From Curtobacterium flaccumfaciens UCD-AKU (GTDB taxonomy: Bacteria; Actinomycetota; Actinomycetes; Actinomycetales; Microbacteriaceae), in assembly GCF_000349565.1 (NCBI RefSeq), contig NZ_KB714629.1:184292-218092 (forward strand): a DNA stretch of 33,801 nt, written 5' to 3'. The notes beneath the pieces are model-generated. The model worked only from the letters and a program-made list of their open reading frames with translations, did no database searches and was not told the origin of the DNA. This document shows, in pieces, positions 14,635-25,449 of the stretch. A program made the position numbers and the translations under genes. The first letter of the stretch is position 1; the number at the start of each line of letters is the position of its first letter.

Positions 14635-16439
14635 GCCATCGCCTCCTGTCGTGCGGTCGCGTCGTCGTCGTCGAGCGACGAGATGACGTAGCGGTAGTGC
14701 TCGTTGGTGGCCATCAGGTCGTGGTGGGTCCCGACGGCCGTGACGACGCCGTTCTCCATCAGGGCGACCCGGTCGGCCAGCGTCACCGTCGACGGACGGT
14801 GCGCCACGATGAGCGACGTGGTGTCGGCGAGCACGCGTCGCAGGCCCGCTTCGACCCGCGCCTCGGTGTCGACGTCGAGCGCCGACAGCGGGTCGTCGAG
14901 CACCAGGACCGACGGCCGCGCCGCGATCGCACGGGCGAGTGCCAGGCGCTGGCGCTGCCCACCGGACAGCGACAGCCCCTCTTCACCGACCCGGGTGTCG
15001 ACGCCGTCGGGCAGGTCGTCCACGAAGGACGCCTGCGCGATGTCGAGCGCCTCACGCATGAGCGCCTCGGCCTCGGCACCCTGCACGTCCGGTCGACCGA
15101 GCAGCACGTTCTCACGCACGGTCGACGAGAACAGGGTGGCGTCCTCGAAGGCGACGCCGACGTGCCGGCGGAGCTCTTCGCGGGTGAGGTCGCGGATGTC
15201 GACCCCGTCGATCGTCACCGAACCACCGGTCACGTCGTACAGACGCGGCACGAGCGAGAGCAGCGTGGTCTTGCCGCAGCCGGTCAGCCCGACGAGCGCC
15301 ATGGTCTCGCCCGGCTGCAGCTGCAGTTCGACGCCGTTGATCAGGTCCGGGTACTGCGGTGCGGAGTCCTGGTACCGGAAGTGCACGCCGTTGAACGACA
15401 GCGCACCGTGCGGCTCGGGGATCGTCTTCGGGTGTTCCGGGTCCGTGATGGTGTTCTCGGAGTCCATGACCTCGAAGAAGCGGTCGACCGCCGTGCGGGT
15501 GTCGAACGTCATCGAGAGCAGGAAGCCGATCGACTCGATCGGGAACCGCAGCACCGTCGCCGTCGCGAAGAACGCGAACAGCTGGCCGACGGTGAGCTGC
15601 CCCTGCGAGGCCAGCCAGATGCCGGCGAGCAGGCACAGCGCGAACGCGACGTCCGGCACGAGCAGCAGCCACAGCCAGATGCCGGCGATGGCCTTCGCCT
15701 TCTTGATCTCGGTGCCGCGCAGGGCTTCGGCCTGCTCGCTGAACTCCTCGAGCTTCGCGCCGCCGCGACCGAACGCCTTGAGCACGCGGATGCCGTGCAC
15801 CGACTGCTCGACGCTCGTGGCGAGGTCGCCCACCTGGTCCTGGCTGCGGCGTGCGACGGCGGAGTACCGGCGCTCGAACAGCAGGCCGTTGATCCACAGC
15901 GGGATCGACGCGATCAGGAAGATCAGCCCGAGGATCCACCCGAAGGTGAACAGCACGACGAAGCCGACGACGATCGTCACGATGTTGACGACGAGCAGGA
16001 CGACCCCGAAGGCCAGCCAGCGCCGGATCAGCGACAGGTCGGACACGGAACGGGACAGCAGCTGCCCGGACTCCCAGCGGTCGTGGAACGCGACCGGCAG
16101 GTCCTGCAGCTTCGCGTAGAGCGAGTTGCGCATGCTCGTCTCGATGCGGGTCGAGGGACGCATCACCAGCCGGCGGCGCGAGGCGATGAAGAACGCCTCG
16201 AGCACACCGAGGGCCAGCACCCCGAGCCCGGCGGGCCAGATCTGTGCCGAGTCGCGCGACGACAGCGGACCGTCGACGAGCCACTGCAGCACGTAGGGGA
16301 TTGCGAGCGCCACCAGGGAGGCTCCCATCGCTGCGGCCATGCCGCCGATGAGGCGCCCCTGGTAGGGCTTCACGTAGGGGTAGATCCGCGCGATCGCGCG
16401 GAAGGTGGACGGGCGCGCCGTGGTGGGCGACTTGGACAT
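14631..16439 (-). CDS. ABC exporter half-transporter with degenerate Walker B (first gene)
   Basis: The product is 602 residues. The ATG at 16439 has a GAGGA Shine-Dalgarno sequence. The transmembrane domain covers about residues 30-320 ([18 protein letters not shown] and others), the nucleotide-binding domain about 350-590. Walker [10 protein letters not shown] is near 386, signature LSLSGGQRQ near 490, and Walker [13 protein letters not shown] near 511, where Asp replaces the catalytic Glu. The H-loop is VAHRPSTV. It therefore supplies the good signature for the consensus site and the poor Walker B for the degenerate site. It is the first gene of the pair, and an unusual GCTT repeat lies 49 to 101 nt upstream of its start. 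Confidence 0.93.
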   Translation of the reverse strand: MSKSPTTARPSTFRAIARIYPYVKPYQGRLIGGMAAAMGASLVALAIPYVLQWLVDGPLSSRDSAQIWPAGLGVLALGVLEAFFIASRRRLVMRPSTRIETSMRNSLYAKLQDLPVAFHDRWESGQLLSRSVSDLSLIRRWLAFGVVLLVVNIVTIVVGFVVLFTFGWILGLIFLIASIPLWINGLLFERRYSAVARRSQDQVGDLATSVEQSVHGIRVLKAFGRGGAKLEEFSEQAEALRGTEIKKAKAIAGIWLWLLLVPDVAFALCLLAGIWLASQGQLTVGQLFAFFATATVLRFPIESIGFLLSMTFDTRTAVDRFFEVMDSENTITDPEHPKTIPEPHGALSFNGVHFRYQDSAPQYPDLINGVELQLQPGETMALVGLTGCGKTTLLSLVPRLYDVTGGSVTIDGVDIRDLTREELRRHVGVAFEDATLFSSTVRENVLLGRPDVQGAEAEALMREALDIAQASFVDDLPDGVDTRVGEEGLSLSGGQRQRLALARAIAARPSVLVLDDPLSALDVDTEARVEAGLRRVLADTTSLIVAHRPSTVTLADRVALMENGVVTAVGTHHDLMATNEHYRYVISSLDDDDATARQEAMA

Positions 16440-16485
16440 GGTTGCGTCCTCATGCGTCTGCCGGGTCCCCGGGTCGCGCTGCGCG

Positions 16486-16540
<55 letters not shown>

Positions 16541-16556
16541 CGCGTCGCGCGGCTTC

Positions 16557-16572
16557 GGCCTGGAGGCTCGGT
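16557..16572. repeat. Half copy of the dispersed repeat
   Basis: CGGCCTGGAGGCTCGG is identical to the first 16 nt of the elements at 2184 and 26365. The second half of the element is missing here. Confidence 0.55.
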
Positions 16573-16654
16573 GTGGCGTTGCGTGGTGATCATCGGCCGG
16601 GCGCGTGGTCGCGTCTCCGCCGTCACTCGCGTGACGTCGGTCGGGCCGGAGGCA

Positions 16655-16676
16655 CCGGGGGAGCGTCGTCCCCCGG
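16655..16676. terminator. GC-rich hairpin in the exporter upstream region
   Basis: CCGGGGGA (16655-16662) and TCCCCCGG (16669-16676) form an 8-bp stem with a 6-nt loop. It lies between the purH terminator and the exporter promoter region, so it may be a second terminator or a regulatory hairpin. Confidence 0.35.
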
Positions 16677-16987
16677 GTTCAGGCGGGTGGTTCGCGGACG
16701 CCGGTGGTGCTGCGTCGCGGGGCCGTGGGAACGGCCCGACTAGACGGCGGCCGCGACGCGGGGTCGCGGTGCGATCGGGGATCGCCGTGCGGGAGTGGTC
16801 CCCACGACGGACACGAGACCTGCGCGGGCGGCCGTCGCCACGGTTCCGGTCATGTTGTCCATCGTCACTCCAGTCGTCGTCTTCGTCACCGTTGTGTCCG
16901 CGGTGCCGCCGGTCCCGAGGGATCGTCGGCTGCCTGCCGCGGAGCCTTACAGACTATTCACAGTGACTGTCGCCGCGCAATGGTCTG

Positions 16988-17010
16988 CCACCGATTGTTC
17001 ACATCGGTGG
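16988..17010 (-). terminator. Hairpin after purH
   Basis: CCACCGAT and ATCGGTGG form a perfect 8-bp stem with a 7-nt loop, 18 nt past the purH stop codon on the minus strand. The position suits an intrinsic terminator of the purNH transcript, although no T run follows. Confidence 0.55.
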
Positions 17011-17028
17011 ACGAAGTGGCAGTGCACA

Positions 17029-18663
17029 TCAGTGGAAGAAGTGGCGCTCGCTCGTGAAGTACATCGTCACGCCAGCAGCCTTCGCCGCAGCGATGACCTC
17101 GTCGTCACGGACGCTGCCACCGGGCTGCGCCACCGCACGGACACCGGCGTCGAGCAGCACCTGCAAGCCGTCGGCGAACGGGAAGAACGCATCCGACGCC
17201 GCGACGCTGCCGGCAGCCCGGTCACCCGCACGGTTCACGGCGAGGTGGCACGAGTCGACCCGGTTGACCTGGCCCATGCCGACACCGACGCTCGCGCCCT
17301 GGTTCGCCAGCAGGATGGCGTTCGACTTCACCGAACGGCTGGCACGCCACGCGAAGGCCAGGTCGGTCAGGGTCTGCGCATCGGCGGGCTCGCCGGCGAC
17401 GAGGGTCCAGGTGGACTGGTCGAAGCCCGTGAAGCGGTCGGCGTCCTGCACCAGGAACCCGCCGGAGACCTGCTTGACCTCGCGGTCGGCGAGCGCGAAG
17501 TCGGCCGGCAGCGTGAGCAGGCGGATGTTCTTCTTGCGCGACAGGACCTCGAGCGCCTCGGGGTCGAACCCGGGGGCGACGACGACCTCGGTGAAGATGT
17601 CCTTGACGGTCTCGGCCATGGCCAGGGTGACCGGGCGGTTCGCGGCGATGACCCCACCGAACGCCGACAGCGGGTCGCAGGCGTGCGCGGCGGCGTGGGC
17701 CGAGGCGATCGGGTCGGCGGCGTCGGTCGGGGCGATCGCGATGCCGCACGGGTTGGCGTGCTTGATGATCGCGACGGCGGGCTCGTCGAAGTCGAAGGCC
17801 GCGCGGACCGCCGCGTCGGCGTCGACGTAGTTGTTGTACGACATCTCCTTGCCGTGCAGCTGCGTCGCCTGTGCGATGCCGGTGCCGTCCGGCGTCGTGT
17901 AGAGCGCCGCGGCCTGGTGGGCGTTCTCGCCGTAGCGCAGGGTCGCGGACAGCTCGGCACCGACCGACAGGTGCTCGTCGAACGCGCCGGGGGTCCGGAT
18001 GTCGCCGGAGGCCGTCGGGGCTGCGGCGGCGGAGACGACGTCGCTCGCGAAGTAGGACGCCACCGCGGTGTCGTACGCGGCGGTGTGCGCGAAGGCCTGG
18101 GCGGCGAGGCGCTTGCGGAGCTCGAGCGTGGTGCCGCCGGCACGCACGGCCTCGACGACCTCGGGGTAGGACGCCGGGGACACGACGATCGCCACGTTCG
18201 GGTGGTTCTTCGCCGAGGCACGGACCATCGCGGGGCCGCCGATGTCCACGTTCTCGACCACGGTCGCGGTGTCGGCGCCGGACGCCACGGTCTCGACGAA
18301 CGGGTAGAGGTTCACCACGACGAGTTCGAACGGCGCGATGTCGAGGTCGGCGAGCTGCTGCTCGTGCGACTCGAGCCGCAGGTCGGCGAGCAGGCCGGCG
18401 TGCACCGACGGGTGCAGCGTCTTCACGCGACCGTCGAGCGACTCCGGGAACCCGGTGACGCTCGCGACGTCGGTGACGGCGTAGCCCGCGTCACGGATGG
18501 TCTGCGCGGTGGAACCGGTCGACACGATCTCGACCCCGGAGTCGGCCAGGGCGCCGGCGAGCTCGAGCAGGCCGGACTTGTCGCTCACCGAGATCAGTGC
18601 ACGGCGGACCGGCACCACGTCCCGGTCGCGGTAGAGGCTGGGGTCGGCTGCGTGCACGCTCAT
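17029..18663 (-). CDS. purH: Bifunctional AICAR transformylase / IMP cyclohydrolase
   Basis: The product is 544 residues from the ATG at 18663, which overlaps the purN stop by 4 nt (ATGA). It catalyses the last two steps of IMP synthesis: formylation of AICAR with 10-formyl-THF, then ring closure. The N-terminal cyclohydrolase domain shows [19 protein letters not shown] and STGST near 50, [15 protein letters not shown], and VVVNLYPF. The transformylase domain begins with LRYGENAHQ and carries the catalytic Lys-His in [11 protein letters not shown] near residue 300. It ends with the characteristic SGGSVRD-like stretch ([15 protein letters not shown]), [11 protein letters not shown]. The length is close to the family norm. 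Gene order with purN matches other actinobacteria. Confidence 0.97.
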   Translation of the reverse strand: MSVHAADPSLYRDRDVVPVRRALISVSDKSGLLELAGALADSGVEIVSTGSTAQTIRDAGYAVTDVASVTGFPESLDGRVKTLHPSVHAGLLADLRLESHEQQLADLDIAPFELVVVNLYPFVETVASGADTATVVENVDIGGPAMVRASAKNHPNVAIVVSPASYPEVVEAVRAGGTTLELRKRLAAQAFAHTAAYDTAVASYFASDVVSAAAAPTASGDIRTPGAFDEHLSVGAELSATLRYGENAHQAAALYTTPDGTGIAQATQLHGKEMSYNNYVDADAAVRAAFDFDEPAVAIIKHANPCGIAIAPTDAADPIASAHAAAHACDPLSAFGGVIAANRPVTLAMAETVKDIFTEVVVAPGFDPEALEVLSRKKNIRLLTLPADFALADREVKQVSGGFLVQDADRFTGFDQSTWTLVAGEPADAQTLTDLAFAWRASRSVKSNAILLANQGASVGVGMGQVNRVDSCHLAVNRAGDRAAGSVAASDAFFPFADGLQVLLDAGVRAVAQPGGSVRDDEVIAAAKAAGVTMYFTSERHFFH

Positions 18664-19253
18664 GCGCTCGGGGTGCCCTTCAGTTCGGTGGTGCCGTTGG
18701 CGATGTCGAGGATGGTCTGGATGAGCAGGCGGCGCTCGACCGGCTTGATGCGGTCGTGCAGCGTCGACTCGGTGTCGCCCGGCAGCACCGGGATGCGCTC
18801 CTGGGCCAGGATCGGCCCGGTGTCGACGCCGTCGTCGACCGCGATGACGCTCGCGCCGGTCTCGGTCACGCCGGCGGCGAGTGCGTCGCGCACGCCGTGG
18901 GCGCCGGGGAACTCGGGCAGGTACGCCGGGTGGGTGTTGATGATCCCCGGTGCGAACTCGGACACCACGGCCGGGGGCAGCAGGCGCATCAGGCCGGAGA
19001 GCACGAGCAGGTCGGGCGACCACGGACGGATCTGCTCCGCCAGGGCCTGACCCCACTCGGCGCGGGAGTCGTAGCGGGTGAACGGGACCGTGAAGGTCGG
19101 GATCGAGAACTCCTCGCCCAGCCCGAGCCCCTCGGCGTCGCGGTCGGCACCGATGGCGACGACACGGGCGGGGTACTCGGCGTCGAAGGTCGCTTCGAGC
19201 AGGGCTCGGAGGTTCGACCCGGTACCGGAGATCAGGACGACCAGTTCGAGCAC
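18660..19253 (-). CDS. purN: Phosphoribosylglycinamide formyltransferase
   Basis: The product is 197 residues from the GTG at 19253. TAGGGT ends 7 nt before this GTG, supporting a leaderless start; a longer frame to 19364 would run into the upstream gene and has no family similarity. It transfers a formyl group from 10-formyl-THF to GAR in purine synthesis. Motifs seen are [15 protein letters not shown] at the N-terminus for phosphate binding, the catalytic [15 protein letters not shown], and [10 protein letters not shown]. It overlaps purH, forming a purNH operon. Confidence 0.95.
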   Translation of the reverse strand: MLELVVLISGTGSNLRALLEATFDAEYPARVVAIGADRDAEGLGLGEEFSIPTFTVPFTRYDSRAEWGQALAEQIRPWSPDLLVLSGLMRLLPPAVVSEFAPGIINTHPAYLPEFPGAHGVRDALAAGVTETGASVIAVDDGVDTGPILAQERIPVLPGDTESTLHDRIKPVERRLLIQTILDIANGTTELKGTPSA

Positions 19254-19260
19254 GGCACCA

Positions 19261-19266
19261 ACCCTA
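19261..19266 (-). promoter_or_regulatory. TAGGGT -10-like element of purN
   Basis: On the minus strand TAGGGT ends 7 nt before the purN GTG. The 41-nt gap to the DUF6350 gene upstream leaves room for little else, so part of the purNH promoter would lie within the end of that gene. Confidence 0.45.
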
Positions 19267-19294
19267 CCGGGAGGCACGGCGTCGGCGGGCGCTG

Positions 19295-21355
19295 TTACCG
19301 GTCGTCCTTCGGCTGTCGCCACCAGGGCAGTTCGTCCTCGGGGATCTGGTCGGTGACGTCCCACTTCGCCTGGCGGGGCTGCTGCTCCCGCTCCGGTGCG
19401 GGCGCCCGGGTGTCGTGGACGACGTCGACGCGGTCCGCCTCAGCGGTCTCGTCCAGGTCGTCCCGGCCGGCGACGAACTCCTCGGTGCTCCACGGGAACG
19501 CGGGCTGGGCGTCGGTGGGCACGCGCGGCGGGGCTGCCGCGGGGGCGGTGGCCGTGGGCGGCTCGGGGGCGGGCTGCTGCGGCTCGGCGTCGGAGCCGGT
19601 CACGCGGCCGCGCAGTGCACCGGCTCGTCCCCGGACCCCCTCGGCCGCGCCGGCCAGACGGTCGCGCAGGCCGCCCAGGGCTGCTCGTCCGGCACCGCGT
19701 CGCACCGGTTCGGGCTCGGCGGCGAGGCGGTCGGCGGCCACCGCGTCGGTCTTCGCCCAGTCGGGGAGCTCGACGTCGTGGTCGGTGTCGCCGGCACGGG
19801 GTGGAGGCGTGGGTGCGGAGGCGGGGTCGGGTTCGCGGGCGGGGCGGGGCGGTGTCGCATCGGCCGGCTCGTCCCCGACGACCTCGCTGCCGATCGGCCC
19901 GGTCGTGTGTTCGGTCGTCGCGCGTTCGGTCGTCACCCGCGGGCGCGCTGCCGTCGACCCGTCGTGGGACTCCTCGACGACGAAGCGGTGCACGTCGGTG
20001 GTCCGTCCGGCCCCGGCCTGGTCGAGCGCAGCGAGCAGGGACCCCTCGCCGAGGTCTGCTCCGGCGCGCGCGGTGTCGTGGTCCTCGTCGGCCTCGTCCG
20101 CCTCGGTCCAGCGCTCGCGCCTCCACCCGCCCTCCGGCAGGCGGACGAGGTCACTGCCCGCGGCGAGGGCGATGATCGCCGGCAGGCCGACCTCGAGTGC
20201 GGCGAACCCACCGACCGCCAGGGCGTTCGGGCCGACGTCGGCCAGGCGTCCCGGGCCGAACGATCCGGACGACACCCAGGCGACGAGCCCCGTGAGCACG
20301 CCGGCGACGAGTCCTGCCGCGACGCCGCCGAACGCACGGTGCAGCGCGGAGTCGGCGGTGCCCAGGGCCCGCACCAACCGGGGCCGCATCGAGCCGCCGA
20401 TCGCGAACCCGGCGATGACGGGCACCAGGATCCAGACGAGCCCGAAGGTGTGACCCGAGGTCGGCAGCGCGCCGAAGACCGGCAGGCCGGGGATCGGGCC
20501 CAGGGTCGTGGCGATCGGGGACACGCTCGACCCGGTGCCGATGGCGAACCCGGGGCCGATCAGCCACGAGGTCGCCCACCCGACGAAGTCCGGCAGGAAC
20601 GCGAGCTGTCCGACGGTGAGCGCGACACCACCGATGACCCCGGCGTGCGACTGCTCGTACAGGGTGATGACCTCGGCGAACGAGGTGAAGAGCAGCAGGC
20701 CGACCAGCACCGCGGCCACGCCGACGACCACGGCGGTCGCGGCGGTCCCGGCGCGCAGCCCGAACCCGGCGACGGACCGCCAGACGGCGGGGACGCGGTC
20801 GACCAGGTCGATGACCCGCTGGGTGACGGCGTCGGCGGGCATGTCCCGGCGACGACGGCAGACCTCGGACGCGGCGAGTGCGGGGATCCCGAACCAGAGC
20901 GCCGGCAGCACCACGGCCTGCCAGAGCGTGGGGTGGGTGGCGGCGGAGGTCGTCGACAGCGCGACGGCCAGACCGAGGACCGCGACGACGGCGGTGCCGA
21001 CCAGCAGGCCGGTCGTGCGGTGCTCGGTTTCGGCGAACCGGCGTCCGGCACGGGCGCCCAGCCAGGCGGTCACGACCGCGAACCCGAGGGCCGCCAGGGT
21101 GACGTGGATGGGGTCGGCTGCGCCGCTGACCCCGGTGCTCTTGGCGAGTGCGGAACCGAGCAGGAACGAGACGTCGACACCGTGCCCGACGAGCCAGACG
21201 CTGCCGGTGGCCTTCCAGAAGACGTCCCAGTCGACCTGCAGGCCGTACTCGAACCCCCAGAGCAGCGTCAGCGGCACGAGGGCGATCCCGATGCCGACGC
21301 CGACCGTCACGACCGCCTCGATCGCGGCGAGCAGAGCGGTTCCCAGGCGGTTCAT
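19295..21355 (-). CDS. DUF6350 (PerM-like) membrane protein with long disordered C-terminal tail
   Basis: The product is 686 residues from the ATG at 21355. TATCCT ends 7 nt before this ATG, so an upstream ATG at 21415, inside the terminator hairpin, is rejected. Residues 1-420 carry about eight or nine membrane segments ([52 protein letters not shown]). The rest is a hydrophilic, Pro/Ala/Asp/Glu-rich cytoplasmic tail of over 250 residues, ending [14 protein letters not shown]. Its position between sucCD and purNH is the same as that of M. tuberculosis Rv0955 (PerM), which is linked to cell division and persistence. The family assignment rests on topology and synteny rather than on a catalytic motif. 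Confidence 0.85.
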   Translation of the reverse strand: MNRLGTALLAAIEAVVTVGVGIGIALVPLTLLWGFEYGLQVDWDVFWKATGSVWLVGHGVDVSFLLGSALAKSTGVSGAADPIHVTLAALGFAVVTAWLGARAGRRFAETEHRTTGLLVGTAVVAVLGLAVALSTTSAATHPTLWQAVVLPALWFGIPALAASEVCRRRRDMPADAVTQRVIDLVDRVPAVWRSVAGFGLRAGTAATAVVVGVAAVLVGLLLFTSFAEVITLYEQSHAGVIGGVALTVGQLAFLPDFVGWATSWLIGPGFAIGTGSSVSPIATTLGPIPGLPVFGALPTSGHTFGLVWILVPVIAGFAIGGSMRPRLVRALGTADSALHRAFGGVAAGLVAGVLTGLVAWVSSGSFGPGRLADVGPNALAVGGFAALEVGLPAIIALAAGSDLVRLPEGGWRRERWTEADEADEDHDTARAGADLGEGSLLAALDQAGAGRTTDVHRFVVEESHDGSTAARPRVTTERATTEHTTGPIGSEVVGDEPADATPPRPAREPDPASAPTPPPRAGDTDHDVELPDWAKTDAVAADRLAAEPEPVRRGAGRAALGGLRDRLAGAAEGVRGRAGALRGRVTGSDAEPQQPAPEPPTATAPAAAPPRVPTDAQPAFPWSTEEFVAGRDDLDETAEADRVDVVHDTRAPAPEREQQPRQAKWDVTDQIPEDELPWWRQPKDDR

Positions 21356-21362
21356 CGCAGCG

Positions 21363-21368
21363 AGGATA
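21363..21368 (-). promoter_or_regulatory. TATCCT -10-like element of the DUF6350 gene
   Basis: On the minus strand TATCCT ends 7 nt before the ATG at 21355, the best-matching leaderless -10 in the window. It lies just downstream of the sucCD terminator, giving the DUF6350 gene its own promoter. Confidence 0.5.
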
Positions 21369-21410
21369 CGTGCCCCTCGCGCGGCCGCCCCGGAGCCGCG
21401 CGGCTGCCGA

Positions 21411-21482
21411 CGCAAAACACCGGTGTTCGCAGGACGAACACGCGCAGGACGCGGTTCACCCGACGAACACCGGTGTTTTGCG
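21411..21482 (-). terminator. Long hairpin terminator of sucCD
   Basis: The 19-nt arms at 21411-21429 and 21464-21482 are perfect reverse complements around a 34-nt loop. Each arm contains the self-complementary AACACCGGTGTT and an A- or T-rich end (CAAAACA / TGTTTTG). It begins 14 nt past the sucD stop. The stop-plus-15-nt arrangement matches the 20-bp inverted repeat at 2253-2303. Confidence 0.7.
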
Positions 21483-21496
21483 GAACGGGCTGGTCG

Positions 21497-22384
21497 CTAG
21501 CGGGCGGCGACGACCTCGCGCAGGAGCGCGGCGGTCTCGGACGGCGTCTTGCCGACCTTGACGCCTGCGGCCTCGAGCGCCTGCTTCTTCGCTTCGGCGG
21601 TGCCGGCCGAACCGGACACGATCGCGCCGGCGTGCCCCATCGTCTTGCCCTCGGGAGCGGTGAAGCCCGCGACGTAGCCGACGACCGGCTTGGTGACGTG
21701 CGCCTTGATGAACTCGGCCGCGCGCTCCTCGGCGTCGCCACCGATCTCACCGATCATCACGATGGCCTCGGTCTCGGGGTCGGCCTCGAACGCGGCGAGC
21801 GCGTCGATGTGCGTCGTGCCGATGACGGGGTCGCCGCCGATGCCGATGGCGGTCGAGAAGCCGAGGTCTCGGAGCTCGTACATCATCTGGTAGGTCAGGG
21901 TGCCGGACTTCGAGACGAGTCCGATCGGTCCCTTGCCGGTGATCGTCGCGGGGGTGATGCCGACGAGCGACTCCCCCGGGGTGATGATGCCGGGGCAGTT
22001 CGGCCCGATGATCCGGGTCGTGCCGCCCTTCGCCTTGGCGTGCGCCCAGAACTCGGCCGAGTCCTGCACGGGGATGCCCTCGGTGATGACGACGACGAGC
22101 GGGATCTCGGCGTCGATGGCCTCCTCCACCGCGTCCTTCGCGAACGCCGGCGGGACGAAGACGATCGAGACGTCGGCACCGGTGGTGTCGATGGCCTCGC
22201 GCACCGAGCCGAAGACCGGCAGCGACACGTCGCCGTGGGTGACGGTGGTGCCGGCCTTGCGGGCGTTCACGCCGCCGACGACGTTCGTGCCGGCCTTGAG
22301 CATCAGGGCGGTGTGCTTCGTGCCCTCGCCGCCGGTGATGCCCTGGACGATGACCTTGGAGTCCTTGTTGAGGAAGATCGACAT
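21497..22384 (-). CDS. sucD: Succinyl-CoA synthetase alpha subunit
   Basis: The product is 295 residues. It carries the CoA-binding and ligase domains of the alpha subunit. The phosphohistidine is His251 in [24 protein letters not shown] near 12-24 is the CoA-binding Gly loop. [26 protein letters not shown] and [11 protein letters not shown] are all family signatures. With SucC it interconverts succinyl-CoA and succinate in the TCA cycle, making ATP or GTP. It begins 11 nt after the sucC stop, with an AAGGGA ribosome site that overlaps the end of sucC. A strong hairpin follows. Confidence 0.97.
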   Translation of the reverse strand: MSIFLNKDSKVIVQGITGGEGTKHTALMLKAGTNVVGGVNARKAGTTVTHGDVSLPVFGSVREAIDTTGADVSIVFVPPAFAKDAVEEAIDAEIPLVVVITEGIPVQDSAEFWAHAKAKGGTTRIIGPNCPGIITPGESLVGITPATITGKGPIGLVSKSGTLTYQMMYELRDLGFSTAIGIGGDPVIGTTHIDALAAFEADPETEAIVMIGEIGGDAEERAAEFIKAHVTKPVVGYVAGFTAPEGKTMGHAGAIVSGSAGTAEAKKQALEAAGVKVGKTPSETAALLREVVAAR

Positions 22385-22395
22385 GGTCAGTCCCT

Positions 22396-23565
22396 TCAGG
22401 CCGCTGCGGCGGCGAGTTCGGCGGCCTGCTCGGCCGCATCGTCCATGGTCGCGGCGACGGTGACGAGCGGGTGCGCTGCCTCCGCCAGGATCCGGCGACC
22501 CTCTTCCACGTTGTTGCCGTCGAGGCGCACGACGAGCGGCTTGGTGGCCGCGTCACCGAGGATGCCGAGCGCGGCGACGATGCCGTTGGCGACGGCGTCG
22601 CACGCGGTGATGCCGCCGAAGACGTTCACGAACACGCTCTTCACCTGCGGGTCGCCGAGGATGACGTCGAGGCCGTTGGCCATGACCTCGGCCGAGGCGC
22701 CGCCGCCGATGTCGAGGAAGTTGGCGGGCTTCACGCCGCCGTGGCGCTCACCGGCGTAGGCGACGACGTCGAGCGTCGACATGACGAGCCCCGCGCCGTT
22801 GCCGATGACGCCGACCTGGCCGTCGAGCTTGACGTAGTTCAGCCCGTGGGCCTTCGCCTTGGCCTCGAGCGGGTCCTCGCTGGCGGTGTCCTCGAGGTCC
22901 TTGTGGCCCTCGTGGCGGAAGTCGGCGTTCTCGTCGAGCGAGACCTTGCCGTCGAGTGCCAGGATCTGGCCGTCGCCGGTGCGGACCAGGGGGTTGACCT
23001 CGACGAGGGTCGCGTCCTCGCCCTTGTAGACGTCGTAGAGCTTCACGAAGACGTCGGCGACGGCGTCCTGCAGCTCCGATGGGAAGTTCGCCTGCGCGGC
23101 GATCTCGAGCGCGGCGGCCTTGTCGATGCCGGTCAGCGGGTCGACCTCGACCCGGGCGAGTGCCTCGGGCTTCTCGACGGCGAGCTGCTCGATCTCCATG
23201 CCGCCCTCGACGCTGGTGAGCGAGAGGTAGGAGCGGTTGGCCCGGTCGAGCAGCACGGAGAAGTAGAACTCCTCGGCGATGTCGGCACCCTGGGCGACCA
23301 TGACCCGCTGGACGGTGTGGCCCTTGATGTCGAGGCCGAGGATGGCCTGCGCGTGTTCGAAGGCCTCGTCCGGGGTCTTCGCGACCTTGACGCCGCCGGC
23401 CTTGCCGCGACCGCCGACCTTCACCTGCGCCTTGACGACCACGACGCCGCCGATCTTCTCGGCCGCCGCCTTCGCCTGCTCGGGGGTGTCGGCGATGATC
23501 CCCTGCAACACGGGGACGCCGTAGGACTCGAAGAGGTCCCTGGCCTGATACTCGAAAAGATCCAC
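22396..23565 (-). CDS. sucC: Succinyl-CoA synthetase beta subunit
   Basis: The product is 389 residues from the GTG at 23565 ([19 protein letters not shown]), the usual N-terminus of this subunit; GGGAAG upstream is the ribosome site. An ATP-grasp domain leads, with [16 protein letters not shown] near 45-60 for nucleotide binding. The C-terminal domain contains NFLDIGGGA and [16 protein letters not shown]. It forms the alpha-beta enzyme with the adjacent sucD product. A longer frame into the leader is Arg/Cys-rich and unlike the family. Confidence 0.97.
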   Translation of the reverse strand: MDLFEYQARDLFESYGVPVLQGIIADTPEQAKAAAEKIGGVVVVKAQVKVGGRGKAGGVKVAKTPDEAFEHAQAILGLDIKGHTVQRVMVAQGADIAEEFYFSVLLDRANRSYLSLTSVEGGMEIEQLAVEKPEALARVEVDPLTGIDKAAALEIAAQANFPSELQDAVADVFVKLYDVYKGEDATLVEVNPLVRTGDGQILALDGKVSLDENADFRHEGHKDLEDTASEDPLEAKAKAHGLNYVKLDGQVGVIGNGAGLVMSTLDVVAYAGERHGGVKPANFLDIGGGASAEVMANGLDVILGDPQVKSVFVNVFGGITACDAVANGIVAALGILGDAATKPLVVRLDGNNVEEGRRILAEAAHPLVTVAATMDDAAEQAAELAAAAA

Positions 23566-23580
23566 GCTGTTCTTCTTCCC

Positions 23581-23671
23581 GCACGGTTCGTGCGATCGGC
23601 ATCGGTTTCCCGGTCGCGCACTCCACATCGAGGGTCGCTCGATGTCGAGACAACGGCCGCCACGCAGCCTA
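23581..23671 (-). promoter_or_regulatory. sucCD leader with two hairpins and a TAGGCT -10
   Basis: On the minus strand a TAGGCT hexamer (23666-23671) lies about 100 nt before the sucC start and would give a leader of about 90 nt. Inside it are ACATCGA/TCGATGT (23625-23631 and 23639-23645) and GCACG/CGTGC (23581-23593), which lies 15 nt before the start codon and close to the ribosome site. They may affect translation or bind a regulator. Confidence 0.4.
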
Positions 23672-23788
23672 GCGCTGCTCGGTGGACGGCCGGTGCACGG
23701 ATGCCGGAGCGGGCCGGCTCCGACGGGCGTGAGCCGCTGCGCGCATCGCTGGGACCGGCCTCAGGCTCCCGCTCGGCACTGTGGATCG

Positions 23789-25420
23789 GTGCACCCCGAA
23801 CTCCGTACCCGCGCCACCGAGGTCTTCGGCTGGAAGCTCCGCCCCGACCAGGAGTCCGTCATCGACGCGGTCCTCGAAGGCCGCGACGCCCTGGCGGTCA
23901 TGCCCACCGGTTCGGGGAAGTCCGCGATCTACCAGGTCGCCGGCCTCGGCCTGGACGGGCTCGTCGTCGTGGTCTCCCCGCTCGTCGCGCTGCAGGAGGA
24001 CCAGGTGGTCGGACTCGAGCACCATCCGGGTGCACCCCGCGCCGTCGCCCTGAACGCCACGAAGAAGGCCCGGGACGTCGCCGATGCCTGGGACGCCGTT
24101 GCCGCGGGCCAGGTCGGCTACGTGTTCCTGGCCCCCGAACAGCTGGTGAAGGACGACGTGCTCGAGCGACTCCGCGATGCCGGCGTCGCGCTGGTCGCCG
24201 TCGACGAGGCGCACTGCATCTCGTCCTGGGGTCACGACTTCCGACCCGACTACCTGGCGCTCGGTGAGGTCGCGGAGCGCCTGGGCCGCCCACCCGTGCT
24301 CGCCCTGACCGCGACGGGCTCCGCTCCGGTGCGGGACGACATCGTCGAGCGGCTCCGCATGCGCGACCCGTTCGTGCTCGCGTCGGGGTTCGACCGACCC
24401 GGCATCCGACTCGAGGTCATCCGGCACGCCGAGGACGCCGAGAAGCGCCAGGCCGTGGTCGACCAGGTCGCCGAACTGGACGGGGCCACGGTCGTCTACG
24501 TCGCCACCCGCGCCGCGACCACCGAGTACGCCGATGCCCTCGCCACCCGTGGTCGTCGCGCGCAGCCGTACCACGCCGGCATGCGCGTGGCGGAGCGCGA
24601 GTCCGTGCACACCGGGTTCCTGGACGGCGACGTCGACGTGGTGGTGGCGACCAGCGCGTTCGGCATGGGCATCGACAAGCCCGACGTCCGGTACGTCGTG
24701 CACGCCGACGTCCCGGAGTCGGTCGACGCCTACTACCAGGAGATCGGACGGGCCGGGCGGGACGCCGAACCGGCCGGCGCCACCCTGCACTACCGCGCCG
24801 AGGACTTCGGCCTGCGCACGTTCTTCGCGTCCGGCTCCCCCCGCCCCGCATCGGTGCGGGCCGTCTTCGACGCCGTCCCGCCCAGCGGCTCGATCGCCCG
24901 TTCCGCGCTCACGGAGGCCTCGGGGCTGTCGGCCCGCACCGCCGGCCGTGCGCTCAACGCCCTGCTCGACGCCGGTGCCCTCCGAGACGACGTCGACGGT
25001 GTCTCCCGGATGCCGGACGGCCCCCGGAACGCCGACCACGCGGCTCGCGCCACCGCCGACCGAGCCGCCGAACGGGAACGGGTCGAGGAGTCCCGCATCG
25101 CGATGATGCGCCAGCTCGCCGAGACGACCGCGTGCCGCCGGCAGTTCCTGCTCGGCTACTTCGGCGACGAGCTGCCGGAGCCGTGCGGCAACTGCGACAC
25201 CTGCTCCTCCGGCACGGCGCGCGACGCCTCCGCCCACGTCGCCGACGGTGCGAACGACGCCGTCTGGCCACCGGATGCCCGCGTCGAGCACGCGGAGTGG
25301 GGCACGGGCGTGGTGATGAGCACGGAAGAGGACCGCATCACGGTGTTCTTCGAGTCCGCCGGTTACCGCACCCTCGCACTCGCCGACGTCGAGGAACGCG
25401 ACCTGCTCGAACGCGTCTGA
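23789..25420 (+). CDS. recQ: RecQ-family ATP-dependent DNA helicase
   Basis: The product is 543 residues from the GTG at 23789; the frame is open further upstream, but that part is not family-like and lies in the sucC promoter region. It unwinds DNA 3' to 5' in recombination and fork repair. Helicase motifs occur in order: the Q-like FGWKLRPDQ, Walker A PTGSGKS (39-45), DEAHCISSWGHDFRPDY, LTATGSAPVRDDI, TSAFGMGIDKPDVRYVVH and QEIGRAGRD. The RecQ zinc domain follows with C-x-RQ and CGNCDTC near 450-480. Instead of an HRDC domain there is a short C-terminal segment, HAEWGTGVVMSTEEDRITVFF, which resembles a small SH3-like module. It is divergent from sucC. Confidence 0.93.
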   Translation: MHPELRTRATEVFGWKLRPDQESVIDAVLEGRDALAVMPTGSGKSAIYQVAGLGLDGLVVVVSPLVALQEDQVVGLEHHPGAPRAVALNATKKARDVADAWDAVAAGQVGYVFLAPEQLVKDDVLERLRDAGVALVAVDEAHCISSWGHDFRPDYLALGEVAERLGRPPVLALTATGSAPVRDDIVERLRMRDPFVLASGFDRPGIRLEVIRHAEDAEKRQAVVDQVAELDGATVVYVATRAATTEYADALATRGRRAQPYHAGMRVAERESVHTGFLDGDVDVVVATSAFGMGIDKPDVRYVVHADVPESVDAYYQEIGRAGRDAEPAGATLHYRAEDFGLRTFFASGSPRPASVRAVFDAVPPSGSIARSALTEASGLSARTAGRALNALLDAGALRDDVDGVSRMPDGPRNADHAARATADRAAERERVEESRIAMMRQLAETTACRRQFLLGYFGDELPEPCGNCDTCSSGTARDASAHVADGANDAVWPPDARVEHAEWGTGVVMSTEEDRITVFFESAGYRTLALADVEERDLLERV

Positions 25421-25425
25421 CAGCG

Positions 25426-25449
25426 GCACGGACGGAGCACGGACGGAGC
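25426..25449 (+). repeat. Short tandem duplication downstream of recQ
   Basis: GCACGGACGGA occurs twice in direct succession and is followed by GCAC. It lies in the 244-nt gap between recQ and the acidic-protein gene, about 6 nt after the recQ stop. Confidence 0.6.

Noticed and set aside
19415..22759. A 1114-codon plus-strand open frame across the DUF6350 and sucD genes
   Set aside because: It is antisense to two well-supported genes and a terminator hairpin, is Gly/Arg/Asp-rich, and has no recognisable domain.
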